Shown here piece by piece: positions 33,602 through 45,358 of a stretch of 64,000 bases of DNA; positions within the stretch are counted from its first letter, which is position 1, and every line of letters starts with the position of its first letter. The stretch spans positions 5,022,001-5,086,000 of the forward strand of contig CP079215.1 in NCBI GenBank assembly GCA_019316985.1, read 5' to 3'. The DNA comes from Paraniabella defluvii. GTDB lineage: Bacteria; Bacteroidota; Bacteroidia; Chitinophagales; Chitinophagaceae. Made by a program: the position numbers and the translations under genes. The notes under the pieces are model-generated. The model saw only the letters and a program-made list of their open reading frames with translations, did not search any database and was not told the origin of the DNA.

Positions 33602-34096
33602 AGTTTCTCATTTTGCACCAAGGTATTAGGGAATAAAACCGATATTGAAAATTGGATTTCAGTGACTTGATTTGGCATTGACTGGCATTAGGAATGATCA
33701 GTACAAACCATAACCTCCATTTTTGTTGCACTGATGGTGACAGGATACCGGTAGGAGTATTTGTGGGAGCAGATCAAAAGTACACCCATTGATCATAGAT
33801 CGTATCCTGTATTTTACCATGAATGAACATCATTTACAATGGGTACTTTTTGCCTCCATAAAATTTTCCAAAAGAGAAAGAAAACCGGAAAAAGAAAAAG
33901 AAAGCCTTTTACCAGTGCAGTGGGGAAGAAGCCAAAAGGAAACGGAATAAAGGAAGGCTTTGTGCCGAGGATTGGTGTTTATGCCGTAGTCTTTTGGCAG
34001 GTTTGTGCACGGGCCACTGCACTACATTTGCTGATCCTTTTGTTTTAATGATTTGTTTCCTAAGTAAACTATTTTTTGAATGTAAGCATTGATCTG
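33602..34096. other. Gene-poor stretch between AbiEii and relaxase genes
   Basis: No supported gene. A 44-codon frame beginning at 33822 (Lys/Glu-rich, EKEKESLLP) and a Lys-rich 69-codon frame at 33839 exist but resemble nothing I know. An imperfect inverted repeat pairs 33776-33791 with 33837-33850 (AAAAGTAC...CCCATTG against CAATGGGT..ACTTTT) across a ~45-base loop. It could be a recombination or termination structure. Confidence 0.3.
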
Positions 34097-35061
34097 TTAT
34101 TGTCCCGGTGAACGTCGTTTTTTCTTTTTCCTTTTGGGGATTGGGATGATACCCTCCGGTTCCTGGTTGACCGGATCGGAATTTAATAAAATATCCAGAA
34201 GTCCACCTGCGATATCGCTTCTCGTACCGAGTAGTTGCTCCAATCTCGGGTTAGTATCCCCGAAGACATTTTGTGCCATTTTAAAAAAGGTTCCCTGTTC
34301 AGCATGCGGCAATCTTTTTCGGCACGCTCCAGGACCTGAAGCGAACGCTTCTGATCGCTGGTTCCCTTCTTCATGGTCAGCGCATAGGCCATCGTGTCTT
34401 TCAACTCCCTATTATAATCAAACAGCTCATCAAAGAGCGATTCCCGGAATGCTTGAAAGCCCTGCGGTCAAATTGTCCCAGTTTGGCAGAATGCGCCCTG
34501 TTTTTGCCTCGTGAGTTGTTCATCGGGCTGAGCTTGATCTTATTCGTGATGTCCTTGCGGCTGACGATCACCTGGATATGCATCTGCTCGCCATCCTTTG
34601 ATGACCTTGCTTTTTTGTTCCCTCCTGCACTTCCTTGTCATGACTGCTGTAATACCTATGCTGTTCCAGCTTGCCGTACCATAACAGATCCCGGTTGTCT
34701 TCAATGCCGTTTCGTTTGAAGTTGCGGGCATAGTGATCCATCACTCTGACGGCAAACTCCTTTAATTGAGCTGCTGCGCCTGCTTCCCGAACTGTTCCTT
34801 GAGATAAAGAAGCTCCTGTTGACTGGGGCTGATATTGACCAGGTAAAACTTCGCTTCCTCTTTTCCTAATTTAGCAATGTTATGGTCTATATTCACCCGT
34901 ACTTCCTGCGGAAGAATGTCTCTTCGGCTACTGCTGAACCACAGCTCCGGCTGCCTGTTGTCATCCTGCACAGTCCGGTTCTCTTTTTCCAGGTAGCTCA
35001 CTAATTTTCCGCAACTCCCTTTGTTGTTTCCAGTCTCCGAATCGGTAATATGAATGTACAT
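34097..35061 (-). CDS. Mobilization relaxase (Bacteroidota DUF5712/MobB-like)
   Basis: A DNA-nicking or relaxosome protein for conjugative mobilization. The N-terminus YIHITDSETGNNKGSCGKLV followed by SYLEKENR is characteristic of this Bacteroidota relaxase family; RVNIDHNIAKLGKEEAKFYL and VNISPSQQEL follow. After frame breaks near 34765 and 34590 it continues through VMDHYARNFKRNG and DLLWYGKLEQHRYYSSHD, and ends with a basic tail (PIPKRKKKKRRSPGQ). The start lies 4 bases after the BfmA stop. The repaired length of ~320 residues is normal. With BfmA and the palindromic block upstream it forms a mobilization module. Confidence 0.75.
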
Positions 35062-35065
35062 GATC

Positions 35066-35578
35066 CTATAAGTTTTTGAGTGACCTGCGCACCTGGGCCA
35101 TTAGCTCTTCCTTTTTGCTGCGGCTGTGGTCCATCCCATTTCTTCCCGCTGGGCGATATAGTATTCAATAGCTCGCTGAACTGCTGCTTAAGGGTTTCCC
35201 TTTCCGCTTGCTTCGAGGCTATCAACTTCAGCCCTTTTAGCAAATGGTCGCTGCGCTCAATAATGAGTTTGGTCACATTATCAATACAGTGATTTGCCTG
35301 GATGCGGCGGTTTTGAGCAGACCGGTATCCGTAAAACCGGCAGCAGAAAATCCTTTTCCTGCTGTTTGATAAAGGAGAGAATACGGTTGATCCCTGCTGA
35401 AAGTTCCTTTTGAGCAGCTCATCTCCCGGATCAGCAGGATCTTTTTGCTCCGGTAGAAATAATCCACCATCTGGCAGAACAGATCCTTCTTGCTGCGCCT
35501 GAGTTGCTGTGCCAGCTTTTCCATCTTGACATCTACTTCTCGCGGGTAGCGGATGCTGTTCGTATCACTTTGTTTCAT
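35066..35578 (-). CDS. BfmA/BtgA-family mobilization protein
   Basis: A small accessory relaxosome protein of the clindamycin-resistance-transfer-factor BtgA/BfmA type. It has a ribbon-helix-helix-like N-terminus, REVDVKMEKLAQQLRRSKKD, followed by LFCQMVDYFYRSKKD, a central region, and DNVTKLIIERSDHLLKGLK. The repaired C-terminus reads SKKEELMAQVRRSLKNL with a stop at 35066. Frame breaks lie near 35440, 35330 and 35110. It would bind oriT and recruit the relaxase encoded next. Its upstream region carries the palindromic cluster described separately. Confidence 0.75.
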
Positions 35579-35617
35579 CCCAATTTGTTTTTAAACTTCA
35601 TTTCTGATATATCTGAA

Positions 35618-35753
35618 AACGGTATACAGCCAGGTATACTATTCTGCCCCGTGCAGGCTGCATTACATTCCGAAAGTATACCCTGAGTATACCCAAATCC
35701 CCGGACATCAGTCCGGGGCAAGCGAGTAGGGCCACTGCCCAACTCCCGCTTGC
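35618..35753. other. Palindrome cluster, candidate oriT
   Basis: Directly upstream of the mobilization genes. Four GTATAC palindromes occur as two pairs (35622, 35634 and 35676, 35687). A perfect hairpin CCCCGGAC-atca-GTCCGGGG spans 35699-35718. A second hairpin spans 35718-35753, with outer arms GCAAGCG/CGCTTGC and inner arms GGGC/GCCC. Such stacked inverted repeats next to relaxosome genes are typical of transfer origins. No nick site can be assigned from sequence alone. Confidence 0.5.
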
Positions 35754-36611
35754 TTTCTTCGAAACACGATATGTAACCATAATTGTTGTATTTATTGATG
35801 GATATGCAGGCTTTCTGTTTTCAAAATATTGCTCATAGACATTGTATCCATTTCCATACAAAGTAAAAGCTGTTTTTGCAGGGAATCGCTAGCCGAGAAA
35901 GTGCCAAATACAGGCACTGGACGCCATATTGGGACAGGGTGGCTTTATCAAAGCATTCAGGAAAGGAGGCAATCTGACAGGAAGGAGAACATGAACTTAA
36001 GTAACGGAACAATATAGGTCTATATATATAGATGCACCAGGATAGATGGATATAAAATGGGCCGCCTGGTCAATGTTGGCTACAACTGTAAAGATGTATG
36101 TACATATGTACGGTTGTACATTTATGAATACCTGCAAATAAAGATATTTGGATTAGGATATTCATTAAACGCTTCTTTATTTATTTATCAAACAACATAG
36201 ATAGGAACATATACAGGCAGTTGATTCCGTACATTAATGATAGTGGTAGCTCCATAGGTATCTGCTTATAAATAATTTTCCCAGAGATAGTAAAGGAAAA
36301 AATGACCCCCTATGTCAAATCAGGTTTTAACCTGAAAAAAGAGAGCACTCGTTGTTAAATGAATGTAAATATTATTATAATGATTTGCTATATTAAATCA
36401 TGTCTTTAACATTGCATCGCTGACCTAAATATTTAAAGCATAGTCATCCTTAAATATGTTTTGCGTTTAAGAATATGGAGTTGCTTCACGGAATCTAGTA
36501 TAGGAGCCACTCAAAAACTAACTATCAGTCCGTTAAATGTTAAAGCCTTATAGCGAAGCATTCCGGCTTTTTGTATTTACAGGTTATCAAGAAAAGCTAA
36601 CGAAAAAAATT
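35754..36611. other. AT-rich intergenic region before the RHS genes
   Basis: About 850 bases with no supported gene. It contains a 12-base palindrome GTACATATGTAC at 36100-36111 followed by another TTGTACA, and a TATATATATA tract near 36025. The promoter for the RHS genes must lie in the last part, but I see no exact TAnnTTTG match there. An open frame beginning at 36537 lacks a signal peptide at its start; the real start is at 36612. Confidence 0.35.
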
Positions 36612-39600
36612 ATGAAAAGAACATCAGTCATTCTTACCGGGATATTATTGCTTTCGATGTCCATAGCTTACGGCCAGGAAACAGAACTTCCTCTTCCTTC
36701 CGGCGATGGACAGATGATACCTTCGGTGGTCGGCAACAGCAGTATATCGAACATTGACCAGCCCAACCCTTTTGACGGGAGCACCACGATCGGTGTCCCT
36801 ATCTATAATTATTCCAACAATTACGGAAGCTATGGCGTATCCCTGACCTATAATACGAAGGGAATAAAAGTGGACCAGATAGCATCAGCTGCAGGATTAA
36901 ACTGGGACATTGCTGCTGGCGGATCGATTTACCGGGTTTTGAGGCACCTGCCGGACGAGACCTTTGAGGCCGTAGGCATTGCCTACGAGGGAGATTCGGA
37001 TACGCTCAACAGTATGGGCAAACTGGCTTACAGCCTGTCTTCTTATACGGATCCCGGACAGCACTCCGATGCGAATACGGATGTTTATTTCGATGATGCT
37101 TTCGATGATTTTGTGGTATCTCTTCCGGGTATGGGGTTCACCTTCAATATCGGTAAGAACGGTTTTCTCTTTACCCATCCCAAGAAACAGGTGACCGTAG
37201 ACCTCTTGCTGGACGGTGCACCGGTAGATACGATTCCCGTCGCATCTTCAGGGACAATGCCCGGGGAGCTGGGCTTTATCATCACCGATGACCAGGGTAT
37301 CCGTTATCATTTTGAAAAGAGTGCTTATGCCTCAACCGGCGGCTATATCCAAAGCTGGCACTTGTCCCGGATCGTATTCCCGGATCTTTCGGAAATCCGC
37401 TACTATTACAGGAATGACATTTATGATACCGATGTTTTGGTAATTGCAATTCAGAACCAAAGTGTGAACAACTACAATGACGGAACCGTTGGAGGTTATC
37501 ATACCTATGACTATGAGGTAGAAGGAAATTCAAAGTTGCCTAGTCTTCCGGACTCCATTGTTTATCCCAATAATGTCACAGTGAGCTTCAGGTACAAAGA
37601 TTATTCAGGTGCGGGTACCGGGTACTACCGTTGTGATTTCCCGGGTGGACCTGTACTGGATGAAATAAGAGTGCGCTCTTCCAAGCGGGTGCTCCGTTAC
37701 AAATTGAACCAAAGTTATGTACAGAGCGGAACCGGTGACGTTTTTAGCAAAGACCTTCCCTGCGCAGATATGACATCTCTTCCTTTGGGGCATCAGAAGG
37801 ATTGGTACTTCAGGCTGTTTCTTACCAGAATCTTCATATCCAATGCAGACGATTCGAAAACCGAACTGTATTATTCCTTTGATTACAACAATATCATCCT
37901 TCCGCACCGCCTGAGCGGTGCTAAGGATTTCTTCGGGTACTACAACGGCAATACCATGCCCACCGGTTACCTGACCCAGTCGATCCCGCGCCATAAGAAT
38001 GTCTTCGGCTCAGGCAGTGACAGCTTCGGGGTGTACCGCCAGTACAATGCAGCCTATGCCAAAGCCGGCCTGCTGTACCGGGTCAAGAACGTGTACGGAG
38101 GTATCAAGGAGTACAGCTACGAGGGCCATGTGCTGGCCAATTCCAATATAATTGCGCCTTCTGTCAGCGATCATAAATTCCATGGAAGAGGCGTACCGGA
38201 TGGTGTCCGGCTCAAGGAAACAGTTCAATATGATGCTGCGGACCCTTCCAGGAAAATATATACGCGGTATACTTATGAAGGCGGGATCAGCTTTATACCG
38301 GGAGGGTATTTTCACGCGCCCAGAAAAGTTAATACTACGACCGGAGCAATTGTAGATTATTTTATGCTCAATAATTTTATATCCGCTCATCATCTGATCA
38401 ATGGCTCCAACCACGGTTATTCCAAGGTGACCACTGAGACCCGGAATTCCGGGAATGAGCTGCTCTCCAAGAGCATGATCCGCTTCACCAATATCGTGGA
38501 CAGCAGCGGCACGCCCAAGGCCCGGTATACCCTGGTAGGAAGCAATAAGCATTATTACCAGAGGCCTTACGCGGATCGCCAGTACCTGAGGGACTGGGAG
38601 ATCGGCTTGCCGATAGAGATGTCCGAGTATGACCACAATAACAGGCTGATCTCCAGGACGAACAATGATTATACTTTCAGCATTGATTCGGTAAGCACGC
38701 TGGGCAAAGTAGAGAATAAGGTCTACTACCGCGGCCGGGGATGGGATGAATACAATGGGTACAATGATGTGGTGCCTTTGCTGGATTCCGCTTCCTACAG
38801 GCCCTATACCGGCAAGGCCCTGCTTCAGAAGACGATTTACAAAAAATACGTAACCGACGCTTCTATCATCCATGACACTGCTTACTACTCCTATGATATA
38901 AGAGATAACCTGTCAACCGTAACAACAAGGAACAGTCAGGATGAACAGCTCCTGACCCGCAATATTTACAATTACCAGGTGGGTAATCCCCCATTTCACT
39001 GGCAGCCTTTCCTTACCCCTGGCATTGAAGATCGGCACCGAGACCTGGAAGATCAGCCCGTCGGGACATTCCTACGATGTGCTGATCAATGCTTCCATCG
39101 TTAAATACGGCTTCTCTTCCGGCAGGCTGCAGGTAGACAAAAGCTGGAAGCTCCAGGTTCCCGAACCCGCAGGGCGGTGGAATTACGAGCTGAACGGTAG
39201 CTCTGTCTCCGAACCCGATAACCAGGTAAAAACGGCTTACAGCGCCTCCAATCCCGGTCCCCTGTATGAAGCGATCACAGAGGTGATGTACCGGGACCTC
39301 AAAGGCAATGCCGAAGAGCTCAGGATGGTAGACAAGGATATATCCGCGGTGATGCTCTGGGATACGGTATCCGGCAATAAGCTGGCAGAGGCAGGAGGAG
39401 CGCGTTATGACGAGGTCGGTTATGCAGGCTTCGATGAAGCCATGGCCGACGGCCTGAGCTATATAGAAGCATCCCTGCAGAAATACGGTCATTTTACCGC
39501 CAAGTATGTGGGCTATATCTCTACAGCGGACGGGATCTGTGGTAAGTATTATAAGCTGGACCTGACCTTGAACCGGAAAGTGACCTTCGATTACAATATG

Positions 39601-39996
39601 AAGACCGGTAAGGAATACATCCTCTCCTTCTGGTGCAAAGGCGTGCTGCCTGCCGTGACCGGCGCCGGGATCAGCAGCTTCAGCTTCCAGGAGGTGTACA
39701 GCCAGGGTTCCTGGAAATACTATGTGGCCCGCTTTATCCCCACAGCCACCACTCCCATAGAGATCAAAGGCAAGTCCGGTTCGACTATCTACGTGGACGA
39801 AGTGCGGCTGCATCCTTCCGATGTCCAGATGCAGACCCATACCTATACCCCGCTGTTTGGCAAGACTGCCGAAGCGGATGCCACGGGCAGGATCACCTAT
39901 TATGAATATGACGATTTCGGCAGGCTGATCACGGTAAAGGACCAGGAAGGAAATGTCCTGAAGCATATAGAAATTGATATGGTATCGCCCAATTAA
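36612..39996 (+). CDS. Secreted RHS/YD-repeat-associated protein (first of a two-gene system)
   Basis: A ~1128-residue secreted protein. The start at 36612 gives a clean signal peptide, MKRTSVILTGILLLSMSIAYG, whereas the longer frame from 36537 does not. It contains an SpvB/TcdB-like opening (VPIYNYSNNYGSYGVSLTYN, AAGLNWDIAAGGSIYR), a long beta-rich middle, a carbohydrate-binding-like segment (KEYILSFWCKGVLPAV, STIYVDEVRLHPSD) and one C-terminal YD-repeat, GRITYYEYDDFGRLITVKD. One frame break near 39020. The DUF6443/RHS toxin gene follows 150 bases downstream. The two probably build a shell that carries the nuclease domain of the second protein. Confidence 0.75.
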
Positions 39997-40146
39997 ATCG
40001 ATAGTTTTTAATTGCCCGGAGTAGAGGCTTCCAAAGAAGCAGGCCCGATGGAAGCAACTATAAAAATTTACGAACAAAGAATACCAAAGCAAATAAAAAT
40101 TCACCCGCAAAATTCCATTCGACCACCCGTATATAAACATTTACGA

Positions 40147-43100
40147 ATGAAAAAATTAGTTTCCTATATACTTTTTTACCCCTGTTCACGCTGGCCAAGC
40201 CGGGAATGTCCCAGGGGATCATCCCGGATCCCGATTATGAAGGCGGCGGTACGGATACGGTGATCGTTCCGACGATACCCGTTCACAGGGTGATCAAGGA
40301 ATATATTCCCTTTGTCCCGCTGACATCGGTATCCAATGTGACTTCCGCTACCTACAGCGACCGGGTAGCGCTGACCCGCTATTACAGGGACGGCTTCAAC
40401 AGCGCCTATAAGAGCGTAGCCAAAGACAACGTATCGGGCAGGAACATCATCAGCTTCTCGGAGAACTATCCCCGGCAGGAGCTAAAGGGCTACCTTCCTT
40501 TTCCCTCTGATGATAATGTAGCCCGGGAAGACCTGGTCGAGGAGCAGAACAGCTACTACGGCACTGCTTTCCCGGTCGAGGTCAGCAGCGGGGATGCCCA
40601 TGCTTATACCGTCACAGATATCACCTCCGGCAGCACGGCACGCAGCCATAAGGTCTACGCCCCGGCAAGGAGCTGGTGGGCGCCGACCGCGGTGCGGAAG
40701 TGAAGAAACTGACCAATGGTGCCAATGTGGTCCGGATTTGGAAAGTGGATGCCAACGGCAAGCCGTACAGCCCGGGCTATTACGCGGCCGGAAAGCTGTT
40801 CGGGAGCAGGTCAGCGGCCAGAACGGGGCCATCACCATTACTTATATCGATAAGTCCGGCAACCTGATCCGCAAGGCGGTGCTCGCATCCGGGACCCCTT
40901 ACCTGGTGACCCAGTATGTGTACGACGACTTCGGCAGGCTCCGGGCCATTCTTTCTCCCCGGGCGAGCCAGTCCGGCGCCAGCAGCGGCACCCTGTCAGA
41001 CGCGGTGGTCAAAAACCTCTGCTTCCTGTATTTCTATGATGCCAAAGGCAGGCTGTCGAAGGAGCAGAAGCCGGGCGAGGACGGGTTCACCGAACTGGTC
41101 TATGACCGCAAAGGCCGGATCGTGATGCGGCGGAGTCCTTCCGAATCTGTGAAAGGCCTCTGGGAGCTGGTCTTCTACGACAAGCGGGGAGGACCACTGC
41201 TACGGCGCTGCTGACCGATACCACGGGCCGGACCCGCTGGCAGCACCGGGTGGACTCCGTGGCCTATACCGCCACCGTTCCCAATACGAACCTCTTACAC
41301 TATTTCAGCACAGCTGCCGGAGAAGGGAAATATCCCACGGTCAGCATCAGCGGGGTGGAATACCTCAGCTACAGCTATTACGACCATTACAGCCACAGCG
41401 GGGTGAGCCTGACCGGGCTGGAGTACAGCGCTTCCCTGCTCCCCGATACCATCAGCGGTGCGGACAACCGCCCCGGCTGGTGCACAACCAGGGGCTTCCC
41501 GTGATCAGCCGGGTAAAGGTGCTCAACAGGGACAGCGCGGAAGGCTTGGCCGACTGGGAGCTGTCCGTATCCTACTACGACACCAAGGGCAGGGTCATCC
41601 TTTCACGTTTCCAGAATGCCACCAAGTCTTCCACTACACAAGGCACCGGTTACAATAGTATCCGGTACGACTTTATGGACCGGCCTCTCATTACCCGTAG
41701 CTCCAATACAAATACGGCAGCCAATAAAACAGCGGAAGAATATTACAAGTACGAATACTATACCGGCTCCTCCCGCCTGTACAGGAGCTGGCACAGGGCA
41801 AAAACCACGGACATATGGCAGGTCATGCAGAAGCTCAGCTATGACGACCTCGGCCGGATCAGCCGGGAAGTGCTGGGCGCCGGCGGGGAAGTCCGGGATT
41901 ACAAGTACAACCTGAGAGGCCAGCTGGAGTCCATCAACGGCACCTATGCCAACACCGGCAACAAGGAAGGCCAGCCGCGGACCTTCGGGGAAGTACTGGA
42001 ATACGAGCATACCGGCAATCCCGTGAAGCGCTATGACAGCAAGATCTCCTCCATGATCTGGAGGGGTCAGGGGGCTACAAGATGCGCTACGATTACCAGT
42101 ACGACCTGGCCGGCAGGTTGTTACAGGCCGATTTTGACGAATACTTCGGCGGGACCTGGACCAACAGCCAGCTCGACTATACCGTGAAGAACATCAGCTA
42201 TGACCTGAACGGCAATATGCTTAGCATGCAGCAGTACGGGATGGGCGTGGTGGACACTGCGCTGCAGCCCGTGGTGCTGGACTACCTGACCTATACCTAC
42301 CATACGAACAGCAACCGCCTCCTCAGGGTGAGCGATACGGTCACCACGGACTACCTGGCCGGGGACTTCATCGACGGTTATACCAGCACCACGGACTATG
42401 TCTATGATGCCTCCGGCTCGCTGGTCATGGACCGCAACAAAGCCATCGACGAGGTCACCTATACCTTCTTCAATAAGCCGGAGAAAGTGTATTTCCAGGA
42501 CGGGAGTAAAATAGAATACATCTACAATGCCGCCGGGGTAAAGCTGCGGGAGACGGTGATCCCGGACAGCGGCGCTGCCTATAAAAGAGATTACGTGGGC
42601 ACAGCCGTGTATAAGGACGACAGCCTGGTCTATATCTCCACTCCCCAGGGCAGGACGGTATACGATGAAGCAACGGATATCTATACCGAAGAGCTCTTTG
42701 TCAAGGACCATCTCGGCAATGTGCGGAGCATCATTGCCATCGAGCCCGTCTCCTTCACCCTGGAGTACCTGGCCACCTACGAGCTGTCCAGCGCCTATAC
42801 CGAAGGTATCCTCTTCGATGTGATCGGGGAGATCCGGGAGGAAGATCCCGAAGGCGGCAACTACTCCGGCAGGCTGAGGGCGGACGAGTACCCCGTAGGT
42901 ACCTCCCTGATCCTGCAGGTGACGGCGGGAGACCGCATCACCCTCGAGGTCAGGAACCGCTACGACAGCTACAACCCCGCTACCGACAACCTGATCTCCG
43001 ACCAGTCCTTCTTCCAGAACCTGCTGACCACCATGGTGACGGGCCCCGAAGGTAGCCCCGCGGAGCAGGGCCAGGTGCAATTGGTCAATAGCATGTTCGG

Positions 43101-44564
43101 GAGCCAGAATATGAGCATTTTCGAGATGATGTCCGATATGGCATTAGATCCCGGCCGTCCTCCCGCTGCGCTGAACTATATCCTGTACAACAACCAGCTG
43201 CAGATCGTGGGCGCAGGCTCGGGGTGATCCAGGCGGACGGCCTGGGCGCCTGGTCGGTGATCGGCACGGACGGGGAGATCGAGATCCCGCAGAATGGATT
43301 TTTATCCGTATTTTTGAGCAACCGGAGCCTGGTGGTACCTGTGTATTTCGATGACCTGCGGATCGGGATCACGAGGGGCAAGCTGCGGGAGGAGAACCAT
43401 TACTACCCGCATGGTCTGCCGATGGCACATATGGGCACGGAGGCACCCGGCAGCATAGAGAACCGGCAGAAGCACCAGGGCAACGAGTACATCAAAGACC
43501 TGGGACTGAATTGGATGGACTTTGCTGCCAGGCAATATGACCCCAGATCGGCAGGTTTTTGGGCGTAGACCCGCTGGCAGATTATTATGGCCAGGACCGC
43601 TACAGTCCCTATGCGGCGATGGGCAACCAGCCGGAAAGCATGGTGGACCCCAACGGGATGGCTTTCGGGCCGCCACCGGTATTTACAAGAGTGACCAACC
43701 GGGGAGAGCAATGGGGCATGAGCACAACAGGTATATCTCCAAGCTCAATCCATTTTATGCTCCACGGCCTGGACAATACGCCTTTTATCAGTATACCCAC
43801 TTTCGGGGAGGATCGAGTCAGGCGGTGACTGGGATATAAATGAAATGGTGGAGCTGGCGAAGCTGGATCCCGGCACGCCTGCTGAGTTTGAAAATGGTAA
43901 ATTACTCAGTTTTGGCCTTCCTAACCTGTGGGTAATCGGTAACCAACCCGACTGGGCCAGCTGGTGGAAGAGAGTGGAAGCGATGTACGGCAATAATATG
44001 CCCTGGGTACTGGACTACCAGCCGCTGCTGCCGATGACCTGGACGGATGTATGGAAAGGGTTTTCCAATGCGGGGTTGGATATGGCGCAGGATTTTACAG
44101 GTGTTACCGGGCTGGCGGCAGACAAGTTCTCCGAATGGATGACGGGTTCCGGGCTCTTCAGGTACAACTTGGACACGGATAACGCTAATAGCGTCTATGC
44201 AGTGGCTACCATAACGCTGGCACTCATTGAACCTACGCCTGCCGGAGAGATCAGTGCGGGTGCGAGAGGACTTAAACGTGCCTATACGGTCTACCACGGA
44301 TTAGATGAGGCAGGTACTGTCAGATATGTAGGTATTACGTCACGCAATCCTGCATTACGTATTGCAGAGCATAAACAGGCATTTGGTACAGGAAAAGAAT
44401 TATTAGATTATGAAGTTATCGAAGGGGCAAATAATTTATCAAGATCCGAAGCTAGGGTCTTGGAACAGACACTTATCAACCAGCACGGCTTACAGAAGAA
44501 TGGTGGCTTGCTGCTCAATCAGATCAACTCCATAGTACCGACCAGATGGGGCATTTCGGTATAA
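40147..44564 (+). CDS. RHS-repeat polymorphic toxin with C-terminal GIY-YIG nuclease domain
   Basis: A ~1470-residue secreted YD/RHS protein. The signal peptide begins MKKLVSYILF. A DUF6443-like N-terminus (IKEYIPFVPLTSV, YYRDGFNSAYKSV) is followed by YD repeats (YVYDDFGRLRAILSP, YDRKGRIVMRRSP, DLAGRLLQADFDE) and LFVKDHLGNVRSIIA. The RHS core boundary is FAARQYDPRSAGFWGVDP with SPYAAMGNQPESMVDPNGM. The variable C-terminus ends in a GIY-YIG nuclease: YTVYHGLDEAGTVRYVGITS, Arg and His in RIAEHK, Glu in SEARVLEQTL and Asn in LLNQINSI. Frame breaks lie near 40180, 40665, 40800, 41190, 41470, 42062, 43225, 43560 and 43825. An Imm26 gene follows 22 bases later. Confidence 0.82.
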
Positions 44565-44586
44565 AGTAATAAAAGAATAAAGAAAA

Positions 44587-45091
44587 ATGAAAAGAGGACG
44601 TACAAAGATAGGTGATGTATTTTCAGCAAACGTGGGAGAAAGTAAAAGAGATATTTCCAACTGGTGGCTTTCGACCTTACCCAGCTCAATAGTGATGTGA
44701 TCCGTGCATTTAAAAGGAATATAGTCTGGATGAAGATCCCGACCTTTCTGAAATTATCAAAGGAGATATTGATTTTTACGCACATTGTGTTACGAAATTG
44801 GGTGTTCAGATGGGACTCTGGCAAATGGTAGGCAATACTCAGAATGTAGGAGATACCACGAAGATTCTTTTCAGGGGTACGCGAGACTATGGCCATAAGG
44901 CAGGAGATGAACCAATCAAAATATCGGATAAGTGGTATATATGGCATATCAACGATAAAGATTTTACGAGGGTAGGCAAGTTGGAAGGAGAAAATCGAAA
45001 GGCATATATTGGACTTGTCATAAATCCTGTAGGTATTATTGAACTACTAAAAGGTAACAAATATCCAATTAACTACCCTGATTTTGAATAA
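44587..45091 (+). CDS. Imm26-family immunity protein
   Basis: The cognate antidote for the nuclease tip of the RHS toxin. It is ~168 residues. The N-terminus KRGRTKIGDVFSANVGESK, the restored RYFQLVAFDLTQLNSDVIR, YAHCVTKLGVQMGLWQMVGN, TTKILFRGTRDYG and ISDKWYIWHINDKDF match the Imm26 family. Frame breaks near 44650 and 44722 are each repaired by one base. Its place directly behind a polymorphic toxin is the standard toxin-immunity arrangement. It would bind and block the GIY-YIG domain in the cytoplasm. Confidence 0.8.
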
Positions 45092-45163
45092 ATAAAAAAG
45101 TAAGGATAACAATACAATCTGGCTGGCAATTAATTTTGTGTCTATAAGATAAGGAGCCTTATA

Positions 45164-45289
45164 ATGCATGCTAATGGTGATTTTTTATCCGACAACAATT
45201 GCCTCAAGCTCGTTGCAGACAATAAAATTGAAGTACTTGAACTAACCAATTCGATCGGGAAATATCGTTATTTGTCACAATGTGTGTAA
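45164..45289 (+). CDS. Possible 41-residue small protein
   Basis: ATG at 45164 preceded by AAGGAG seven bases upstream; it encodes MHANGDFLSDNNCLKLVADN and ends at TAA 45287. I do not recognise it. It could be the relic of a second immunity or toxin fragment, as often found behind RHS loci. The coding case rests only on the ribosome-binding site. Confidence 0.3.
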   Translation: MHANGDFLSDNNCLKLVADNKIEVLELTNSIGKYRYLSQCV

Positions 45290-45358
45290 ATGCTTGAACT
45301 ATTTTGATATCCGATGAGTCCTCATACAACAGTTATATTTCCATTTGGGAAGGTGCTG

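Noticed and set aside
33839..34048. Lys-rich 69-codon + strand frame
   Set aside because: Composition reflects A-rich DNA; no start context, no homology recognised and no coding neighbour on this strand.
35598..35861. 87-codon - strand frame upstream of bfmA
   Set aside because: It runs through the palindrome cluster, which would be incompatible with normal codon use, and resembles no protein.
36537..36611. Upstream extension of the first RHS gene with an in-frame ATG at 36537
   Set aside because: The extra 25 residues precede a perfect signal peptide beginning at 36612, which must be N-terminal to work.
38010..38873. 287-codon open frame on the - strand
   Set aside because: It is exactly antisense to the RHS gene, has low-complexity Gly/Ile/Val-rich composition and no family match. 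It is a shadow of GC-rich coding DNA.
39013..40140. 375-codon open frame on the - strand
   Set aside because: Antisense to the end of the first RHS gene, with repetitive composition and no recognisable domain.
42121..43080. 319-codon open frame on the - strand
   Set aside because: Antisense to YD repeats of the toxin gene; same shadow effect.
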